Positions 16,224-21,688 of a DNA stretch of 21,688 nt are shown here, one piece after another (position 1 is the first letter of the stretch; each line of letters begins with the position of its first letter). The DNA is taken from the IMG/VR virus record IMGVR_UViG_3300047371_000301, positions 1-21,688 of that record. One strand, 5' to 3'. The notes under the pieces are model-generated. The model was not told the DNA's origin, searched no databases, and saw nothing but the letters and a program-made list of their open reading frames with translations. The translations under genes and the position numbers were made by a program. The DNA is from a virus.

Positions 16224-17635
16224 TGGCTTTAAATCCCTTCTTTCTGCAAGGTTCTAGATCCGAACAAAATCTTATTCAGGACCTTATCAATGAGCAACTA
16301 AAAATATACGGGGTAGAAATTACATATATCCCAAGAAAAATGGTCAGAAGACAGACCATTCTAGAAGAAATTCAATCTTCAAAATTTGATGATAATTTTT
16401 TATTAGAAGCATATCTTAATAACTTTGATGGTTATGGTGGTGCTGGCGACATTATGACAAAATTTGGTGTTAGTGTTAGAGATGAAGTAAGTCTTACCAT
16501 ATCTAAAGAAAGATTTGAAGACTTTATCTCACCATTTTTAGAAGATGAAAATGATCTTGAGATTGAACTTGCATCAAGACCAAGAGAAGGAGATTTAGTA
16601 TATTTTCCTCTCGGACAAAGATTATTTGAAGTCAAGTTTGTAGAGCATGAAAATCCTTTCTATCAGTTAGGTAAAAACTATGTTTACGAAATTCAGTGCG
16701 AACTCTTTGAATATGAGGATGAAGTTATTGATACTTCTATCGATGAAATAGATAAGACAATTGAAGATATAGGCAATATTATTGAATTGCAACTGTTCTC
16801 TACAGGAACTAATGCTTCTGTAACTGCACACGTTGGAACTGGATATGTTAGACAGTTGTTCCTAAACAATGATGGTTCTGGATATACAAGTGCTCCTACT
16901 GTAACATTCTCGGCTCCAACAGGACCAGATGGAACTGTAGTGGCAACAGGAACTACTGCATCTGCTGTTGCAATCACAACAACTAGAGGTGGAATAACCT
17001 CTGTTGATAAAGTTTTGATAACAAATGCTGGTACTGGATATACAGGTTCTACACCAACAATGACATTTACTGGTGGTGGCGGAGCAGGTGCCGCAGCAAC
17101 TTGTGGAATTAATACTGACAAGAGAGGTGTTGTTAGATTTAGTGTTTCGGACGGTGGCGTTGGATATAGCACCGTTCCTTCAATATCAGTTGCTGCAGCA
17201 TCACTTTCACCAAATATCCGTGCTACTGGAGAAGCAGTTGTTAGTTCTGCAGGTACTATTAGCGCAGTTCGTATCACAGATGCTGGTGCTGGATATCTTG
17301 GATCTGCACCAACTGTTACTGTTGGAACTGCCGCAACCGTTGGAGTTGGAACTTTCTGGTTCAATGAACTTGTTACTGGAGAGGAATCAAACACCACTGC
17401 TCGTGTCAAGCGTTGGGATACTGATACGAATATCTTAGAGGTTGGTATTGTTACTGGAAGATTCTTTGCCGGTGAACAAATTACTGGTGCTAAATCTACA
17501 GCAGCATATGATATTCAGTATGTTGGAGGTGCAAGTACCACTCTGACAGATAAATACCAACAAAACGACGAATTAGAAGATGAGTCAGATCTCATCTTAG
17601 ACTTCTCAGAATCTAACCCATTTGGTTCATATTAA
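16223..17635 (+). CDS. 14: Neck protein gp14 with an internal beta-repeat insertion
   Basis: I place the start at the ATG overlapping the gp13 stop (TAATG, 16221-16225). A TTG four codons upstream is in frame but lies in gp13 coding sequence and is less likely. The result is 470 residues, against 256 in T4. Residues 1 to about 190 are the conserved gp14 core (ALNPFFLQGSRSEQNLIQDL, ITYIPRKMVRRQ, FGVSVRDEVSLTISKERFED, YFPLGQRLFEVKFVEHENPF). The C-terminal peptide (DESDLILDFSESNPFG) is also of family type. Between them lie four GxGY repeats (tyrosines 221, 273, 315, 358) and a GEESNTTARV...GEQITGAKSTAAYD module (about 380-435). The protein works with gp13 in the neck. The insertion probably forms a surface-exposed beta structure, which is inference. 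The stop overlaps the gp15 start. Confidence 0.9.
   Translation: MALNPFFLQGSRSEQNLIQDLINEQLKIYGVEITYIPRKMVRRQTILEEIQSSKFDDNFLLEAYLNNFDGYGGAGDIMTKFGVSVRDEVSLTISKERFEDFISPFLEDENDLEIELASRPREGDLVYFPLGQRLFEVKFVEHENPFYQLGKNYVYEIQCELFEYEDEVIDTSIDEIDKTIEDIGNIIELQLFSTGTNASVTAHVGTGYVRQLFLNNDGSGYTSAPTVTFSAPTGPDGTVVATGTTASAVAITTTRGGITSVDKVLITNAGTGYTGSTPTMTFTGGGGAGAAATCGINTDKRGVVRFSVSDGGVGYSTVPSISVAAASLSPNIRATGEAVVSSAGTISAVRITDAGAGYLGSAPTVTVGTAATVGVGTFWFNELVTGEESNTTARVKRWDTDTNILEVGIVTGRFFAGEQITGAKSTAAYDIQYVGGASTTLTDKYQQNDELEDESDLILDFSESNPFGSY
16830..17330 (+). repeat. Four GxGY beta-repeats inside gp14
   Basis: The repeat has the form (D/N)xGxGYxxxPxVxxxx, followed by an Ala/Thr-rich stretch and a G-x-I/V-x-x-V strand. 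Tyrosine codons lie at 16883, 17039, 17165 and 17294, giving periods of 52, 42 and 43 codons. The segment is absent from T4 gp14. Similar repeats at about 40-47 residue spacing occur in three other virion genes of this window. Confidence 0.75.
17549..17556 (+). promoter_or_regulatory. Possible internal late promoter GATAAATA before gp15
   Basis: GATAAATA lies inside the 3' end of gp14, 79 nt upstream of the gp15 start. It matches NATAAATA, but intragenic copies are expected by chance at this base composition. Confidence 0.22.
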
Positions 17636-18681
17636 TGTTAGGCAATTATTTTTATCACGAGATCATTAGAAAGACTATCATTGGTTTTGGTACTCTCTTC
17701 AATGGCATTTCAATTCAGCACAAAAATGAACAAGGACAAGTTATCAGTGATCAGAAAGTTGCTTTAGCATATGGACCTGCACAGAAATTTTTAGCAAGAA
17801 TTGATCAGCAAGCAAATTTAAATAAAGCTGTTCAGATAACACTGCCAAGAATGTCATTTGAGATGACATCTTTAGAATATGATTCCTCAAGAAAAGCAGG
17901 AATTACTCAAACCTTTAAGACTACAAATAATAGTCAAATGAAAAAGGTTTATATGCCTGTTCCATATAATATTGGTTTTCAATTGAATATTTTCTGCAAG
18001 TTAAATGATGATGCTTTGCAGATTGTTGAGCAGATTCTTCCATATTTTCAACCATCATTTAATATTACAATTAACTTAGTAGATTCTATTGGCGAAAAGA
18101 GGGATATTCCTATAATTTTGAACAATATTTCAATGCAGGATGATTATGAGGGAGACTTTAGTAGTAGAAGAGCATTAATATACACACTGAACTTTACTGC
18201 CAAAACATATCTATTCGGTGGAATTGCTGATAGTCCAGAAGGTCTTATCAAAAAAGTTACTGTGGACACTTATGCTTCTACCAATACGAAGACTGCTACA
18301 AGGCAGATGCGTTACGTTGTAACTCCTAAAGCGAAGAAAGATTATGATAATGATCAAACTGGAGATCTTACTCTAACAATTAATGATACAGAGACTTTAA
18401 TTCCTGTTGTAGATAGTTCCAATTTTGAAATAGGAAATAGAATTATCATAGATAATGAGATAATGTATGTTGACTCTATTCCAACTTCTACTCAACTTTA
18501 TGTTGAAAGAGGTTATGACTCAACAGTTAAGGCAACGCATTTGAAAAATGCAATTATCAATCTACTTACTGCTGCCGATGATGTATTGATTGAACCAGAA
18601 GATGATTTTGGTTTCAATGAATCCTTTACATATCTTGGTGATAGCAAAGCATACAGTCCCACAAGAAAAATTGATATCTAA
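17635..18681 (+). CDS. 15: Tail completion / sheath stabilisation protein gp15
   Basis: The 348-residue sequence is recognised as gp15, which in T4 (272 aa) forms the terminator ring at the head-proximal end of tube and sheath and joins the tail to the neck. Signatures are MLGNYFYHEIIRKTIIGFGT, LARIDQQANLNKAVQITLPR, the VYMPVPYNIGFQLNIFCK strand near 103-120, INLVDSIGEKRDIP, and LNFTAKTYLFGG near 190-200. Residues about 245-312 are an extra module (GNRIIIDNEIMYVDSI, then LYVERGYDST) shared with two other virion proteins in this window, inserted before the typical acidic EPEDDFGF C-terminus. This explains the extra length. It starts at the gp14 TAATG overlap and is followed after 5 nt by gp16. 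Confidence 0.9.
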   Translation: MLGNYFYHEIIRKTIIGFGTLFNGISIQHKNEQGQVISDQKVALAYGPAQKFLARIDQQANLNKAVQITLPRMSFEMTSLEYDSSRKAGITQTFKTTNNSQMKKVYMPVPYNIGFQLNIFCKLNDDALQIVEQILPYFQPSFNITINLVDSIGEKRDIPIILNNISMQDDYEGDFSSRRALIYTLNFTAKTYLFGGIADSPEGLIKKVTVDTYASTNTKTATRQMRYVVTPKAKKDYDNDQTGDLTLTINDTETLIPVVDSSNFEIGNRIIIDNEIMYVDSIPTSTQLYVERGYDSTVKATHLKNAIINLLTAADDVLIEPEDDFGFNESFTYLGDSKAYSPTRKIDI

Positions 18682-18686
18682 CTATT

Positions 18687-19130
18687 ATGTCTAAATTTGA
18701 CGCTATTGATGATGCACTTAATGTGGAGAGTAGTATTGTAGAAAAAGAAAAACACGTTCCTATTAAAAGACCGGAAGAAAATACTCATATACAAAAGGAC
18801 TATGAGTACACTCGTGCCAATTTATATTCTTTAATAGAAAAGGGTCAAGAAGCAATTAATGGAATTATGGAACTTGCAGGTGAAAGTGCAAGTCCTAGAG
18901 CATATGAAGTTGCTGGACAGTTAATTAAAAGTGTTGCAGATACAACTGATAAACTAGCAGATCTTCAAAAGAAACTCAAAGATCTTGAAGAAAATAATAC
19001 TAAGAGTGGTCCTAACAGTGTTACCAACAATGCAGTGTTTGTAGGGTCTACAACAGAACTACAAAAACTATTAAAACAAGGTTTTCTAAATAGTAATACT
19101 ACCAATTCTAATAAGAATGAAAAAGTGTAA
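18687..19130 (+). CDS. 16: Terminase small subunit gp16
   Basis: The 147-residue protein lies between gp15 and gp17 as in T4 (164 aa). The small terminase recognises or holds the viral DNA and regulates the ATPase and nuclease activities of gp17 during headful packaging. The N-terminus is acidic and probably flexible. The centre (YTRANLYSLIEKGQEAINGI, then YEVAGQLIKSVADTTDKLAD and QKKLKDLEE) is predicted helical with a coiled coil at about 72-107, the oligomerisation core of T4-type small subunits. The C-terminal VFVGSTTELQKLLK (117-130) is a motif I recognise in T4-like small terminases, probably for contact with the large subunit. Its 3' end overlaps the next gene by 14 nt. Confidence 0.9.
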   Translation: MSKFDAIDDALNVESSIVEKEKHVPIKRPEENTHIQKDYEYTRANLYSLIEKGQEAINGIMELAGESASPRAYEVAGQLIKSVADTTDKLADLQKKLKDLEENNTKSGPNSVTNNAVFVGSTTELQKLLKQGFLNSNTTNSNKNEKV

Positions 19131-20595
19131 GCAGGGTTATTACTACTGCCATACTGATAAAAAGTGTAAGCGAATCCCTGGTGGATATCGTGTAGGTCTA
19201 GGTGGTTATCTCCGTAGAGAAAGAGAAGAAGAAAAGTCTGAAGATAATAGTGAAACCGAAACTAAGAAGAATGGAAATGGCAATGTTTCTAATGGCAATG
19301 GTAATGGCAATGGTGGTAATGGTAATGGGAGTGGCTCTTCTGGATCCAACGGTGGTAATGGAGGAGGAGTAAGCGAAGGTTTGAGTAGCAAATATATGAA
19401 AAGTATTGTAGAAAGTGACGGCAAGTCTTCTAAGGATAAAGGATATTCTCTTCGTGATTGGTTTAAGGGTGGTGGATGGAAACAGACTGGTGGTAAGTAT
19501 GATGGGAAACCTTGTGCAAAACAACCAGGACAGAAAACAAAACCATATTGTCGTGATGCAGATGACCGTGCATCAATGAGTAAAGATGAAAGAAACAAAC
19601 GTGCTTCTAAAAAGAGAGCAGAAGATCCAAATCCAACTAGAAAAGGGAAGGCAAAAATCGTGACTCAAGAATCTTATTCAAACTGGAGAAAAGACTTAGA
19701 ACAACTTGATGAGTTTTTAGCTGGTAAACCCGGTGATGGATATATTGGACATCCCAATCTAGATATCAAGAATCCTCTCGCCAAAAAACAAGTTAAAAAA
19801 GAAGTTTTACCTGGATCTAAGGGTGGTGGTGTAGTCAACAGAGTTGGTGCTGCATTGGGTGATAGAAATATGAAATATAATAAAATGTTGAATCAATCAT
19901 TTGAACCAGAAGGTGAACTAGTTGATGAGGGTAAGAAAGATGCTTGTTATAATAAGGTCAAGTCTCGTTATGATGTATGGCCTTCTGCTTATGCTTCTGG
20001 TGCTTTAGTCAAGTGTCGTAAGGTTGGCGCTAAAAACTGGGGGAACAAAACCAAGAAAGAAGAGTTTGAACTTGGCGAATCAAAGAAAGATAAATTGAAA
20101 GAAATTTCATCACAATTGAAAGGTGCATCTAAACTGCATTCACAGCAATCTAAAAAAGTTTCTGCTGTTGCTGATGCTATTGAAGAAGCAAAGAAGTGCT
20201 GGCCTGGATATGAAAAGAAAGGCACCAAAAAAATGTTTGGTAAGACCTATAACAACTGTGTGAAGAAAGAAGGTTTCTCTAACTGGAGAGATAATTATAT
20301 TCCAACTGATTATGAAACTACAAACTTGATCACCAATCAAGATGTTCTTGGAGAAGACTGGACAAAAAAGTCCGGTAAGGATCCAGAGGGTGGATTAAAC
20401 GAAAAGGGCAGAAAGTCCTATGAGCGTGAGAACCCTGGATCTGATCTCAAGAGACCTTCGAAAGAAGTTGGTAATAAGCGTAGATCATCATTCTGTGCAA
20501 GAATGAAGGGAATGAAAAAGAAACTAACTTCTTCCAAAACTGCTAACGATCCAAACTCAAGAATAAATAAATCATTGAGAGCTTGGAATTGTTGA
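19117..20595 (+). CDS. Cys/Lys-rich modular protein between the terminase genes
   Basis: This 492-residue protein has no T4 counterpart. Visible modules: an N-terminal Cys motif (CKQGYYYCHTDKKCKRIPGG, Cys 4, 11, 17); a Gly/Asn linker (about 52-84); LRDWFKGGGWKQTGG with two further cysteines (112-172), which I associate with DUF5872; an SNWR motif (188-191); KDACYNKVKSRYDVWPSAYA (273-310, two cysteines); CWPGYEKKG...NNC (361-381); a second SNWR (388-391); and a C-terminal module from DPEGGLNEKG to RAWNC (422-492) with FCARMKGMKKKL and TANDPNSRINK, which I associate with DUF6321. The DUF names are from memory. It is strongly basic, has eleven cysteines by my count and no signal peptide or membrane segment. 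The start overlaps gp16 by 14 nt. DNA- or metal-binding, or a capsid-internal role, is possible but unproven. Confidence 0.82.
   Translation: MKKCKQGYYYCHTDKKCKRIPGGYRVGLGGYLRREREEEKSEDNSETETKKNGNGNVSNGNGNGNGGNGNGSGSSGSNGGNGGGVSEGLSSKYMKSIVESDGKSSKDKGYSLRDWFKGGGWKQTGGKYDGKPCAKQPGQKTKPYCRDADDRASMSKDERNKRASKKRAEDPNPTRKGKAKIVTQESYSNWRKDLEQLDEFLAGKPGDGYIGHPNLDIKNPLAKKQVKKEVLPGSKGGGVVNRVGAALGDRNMKYNKMLNQSFEPEGELVDEGKKDACYNKVKSRYDVWPSAYASGALVKCRKVGAKNWGNKTKKEEFELGESKKDKLKEISSQLKGASKLHSQQSKKVSAVADAIEEAKKCWPGYEKKGTKKMFGKTYNNCVKKEGFSNWRDNYIPTDYETTNLITNQDVLGEDWTKKSGKDPEGGLNEKGRKSYERENPGSDLKRPSKEVGNKRRSSFCARMKGMKKKLTSSKTANDPNSRINKSLRAWNC
19270..19368 (+). repeat. Gly/Asn low-complexity tandem repeat
   Basis: Imperfect AATGGC/AATGGT hexamers encode alternating Asn-Gly and then Gly/Ser, residues about 52-84 of the modular protein. 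This is a flexible linker between the N-terminal Cys motif and the rest. The hexamer repetition makes it prone to length variation by slippage. Confidence 0.75.
20562..20569 (+). promoter_or_regulatory. Possible late promoter AATAAATA before gp17
   Basis: AATAAATA lies in the last codons of the preceding gene, 33 nt before the gp17 ATG. This distance is like that of the stronger late promoters at 3290 and 15146. It matches NATAAATA but not the preferred first T, so confidence is modest. Confidence 0.3.
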
Positions 20596-20602
20596 TTAGT
20601 TT

Positions 20603-21688
20603 ATGAGTGAAGTATATCTTGGTAATCCGAATTTAAAAAAAGCAAATACGGAGATTGAATTTACAGAGGATCAAATCATTGAGTTCCTCAAATGTAAAGA
20701 AGATCCTGCATATTTTGCTAATAACTACATTAAAATTATTTCACTTGATGAGGGTCTAACACAGTTTCATCCATATGATTTTCAAGAAAAATTAATTCAT
20801 AATTTTCATAACAACAGATTCAACATCTGTAAGATGCCACGTCAGACTGGCAAATCTACGACTGTGGTATCATATTTACTTCATTATGCAGTTTTTAACG
20901 ATAGTGTAAATATTGGCATTCTTGCTAACAAAGCAGCAACAGCTAGAGAATTATTAAGCAGACTGCAAACTGCATATGAGAACTTGCCTAAATGGATGCA
21001 GCAGGGTATACTATCCTGGAATAAAGGATCGATGGAGTTAGAGAATGGGAGTAAGATACTGGCATCTTCTACGTCTGCAAGTGCTGTCCGAGGCATGTCG
21101 TTTAACATCCTCTTCCTCGACGAGTTTGCGTTCGTTCCAAACCATGTTGCAGACTCGTTCTTTGCATCTGTTTATCCTACTATTACTTCTGGCAAAAACA
21201 CCAAAGTAATTATTGTATCCACGCCACATGGTATGAATCACTTCTACCGTATGTGGCACGATGCAGAAAAAGGTAAAAATGAATACATACCAACCGACGT
21301 TCATTGGTCTGAAGTCCCCGGTAGAGATGATGTTTGGAAGGAACAGACTATTGCCAATACTTCTGAGCAGCAGTTTAAAGTTGAGTTTGAGTGTGAGTTC
21401 CTTGGATCAGTCAATACACTAATCAATCCTGCGATTCTTAAAAATCTTATCTATGAAGATCCTATCAAAAAGAATGCTGGGTTAGATATATACGAAGAAT
21501 ATAAACCGGAACATAACTACCTTCTTACTGTCGATGTTGCTCGTGGGTTGGGTAAAGATTATTCCGCATTTATCGTATTTGATATTACAGAATTTCCATA
21601 CAAAGTAGTTGCAAAATATAGGAATAATGAGGTAAAACCAATGTTATTCCCAAATATTATACAACAAACCGCGAAAGGGTATGATAAC
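20603..21688 (+). CDS. 17: Terminase large subunit gp17 (3' end missing)
   Basis: The first 362 residues are present; the frame is open to the last base. This is the packaging motor ATPase and headful nuclease. Visible motifs: PYDFQEKLI (adenine-binding Q-motif type, near 60); Walker A RQTGKST (80-86); Walker B ILFLDE (169-174) with Glu174 as the catalytic glutamate; and VIIVSTPHGMNHFY, the ATPase coupling motif. The nuclease domain begins with LLTVDVARGLGKDYSAF, where Asp311 matches the first catalytic aspartate of T4 gp17 (Asp401). Walker A lies about 80 residues nearer the N-terminus than in T4 (about 161-167), so the N-terminal region is shorter. The start is the ATG at 20603, 7 nt after the preceding stop, MSEVYLGNPNLKKANTEIEF; no Shine-Dalgarno sequence is visible. 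The rest of the nuclease domain is outside the window. Confidence 0.95.
   Translation, partial: MSEVYLGNPNLKKANTEIEFTEDQIIEFLKCKEDPAYFANNYIKIISLDEGLTQFHPYDFQEKLIHNFHNNRFNICKMPRQTGKSTTVVSYLLHYAVFNDSVNIGILANKAATARELLSRLQTAYENLPKWMQQGILSWNKGSMELENGSKILASSTSASAVRGMSFNILFLDEFAFVPNHVADSFFASVYPTITSGKNTKVIIVSTPHGMNHFYRMWHDAEKGKNEYIPTDVHWSEVPGRDDVWKEQTIANTSEQQFKVEFECEFLGSVNTLINPAILKNLIYEDPIKKNAGLDIYEEYKPEHNYLLTVDVARGLGKDYSAFIVFDITEFPYKVVAKYRNNEVKPMLFPNIIQQTAKGYDN

Noticed and set aside
16693-17409. Long open frame on the reverse strand (238 codons) opposite gp14
   Set aside because: It lies wholly opposite the repeat-rich part of gp14, is Pro/Val/Ala low-complexity with no ribosome binding site or family resemblance, and all certain genes are on the + strand. 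It is a shadow of the GxGY repeats.
19270-19368. Hexamer repeat as a possible CRISPR array or regulatory iteron
   Set aside because: The repeats are in frame, encode an Asn-Gly linker, have no spacers and sit inside a continuous coding region.

Overview
The window is a compact, one-strand (+) late-gene block of a T4-like contractile-tailed phage. It most resembles the marine T4-like phages of Synechococcus and Prochlorococcus. That host assignment rests on gene content and synteny only: a DUF4815-type giant virion protein, small conserved orphans, a cyanophage-style fibre-like protein, and TATAAATA late-promoter motifs. A T4-like phage of another marine bacterium, such as SAR11, cannot be excluded. 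The DNA is AT-rich, coding is close to 99%, and I see no tRNA, integrase, CRISPR array, insertion sequence or metabolic gene.

Layout. 1-3287: 3' part of a very large virion protein in the position of T4 gene 7. 3316-4863: gp8-like baseplate wedge protein. 4867-11943: a 2358-residue DUF4815-type virion protein. 11946-12933: four small conserved-type orphans; one of them (12133-12309) is only 58 codons long. 13003-15129: a fibre-like virion protein carrying a cupredoxin-like domain with a full set of candidate type-1 copper ligands. 15130-15188: a late promoter overlapping a terminator. 15189-20595: a coiled-coil orphan, gp13, gp14 (neck), gp15 (tail completion), gp16 (small terminase) and a Cys/Lys-rich modular protein. 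20603-21688: the 5' part of gp17 (large terminase), cut off by the window end.

The order (7?)-8-...-13-14-15-16-(X)-17 is that of T4. The T4 9-10-11-12-wac segment (pins, short tail fibres, whiskers) is replaced by the DUF4815 giant, small orphans and the fibre-like protein. Together these genes make baseplate and adhesion parts, close the head-tail joint and package DNA. All gaps are under 75 nt. Several junctions are TAATG or longer overlaps, which suggests translational coupling. Late promoters (TATAAATA or GATAAATA) sit in the three largest gaps.

Most worth a second look: (1) the cupredoxin-like domain; (2) the Cys-rich modular protein inserted between the two terminase genes; (3) at least three short beta-rich modules reused across non-homologous virion proteins, including insertions into the otherwise conserved gp14 and gp15; (4) a late promoter placed so that its own transcripts lose the 5' arm of an overlapping terminator.
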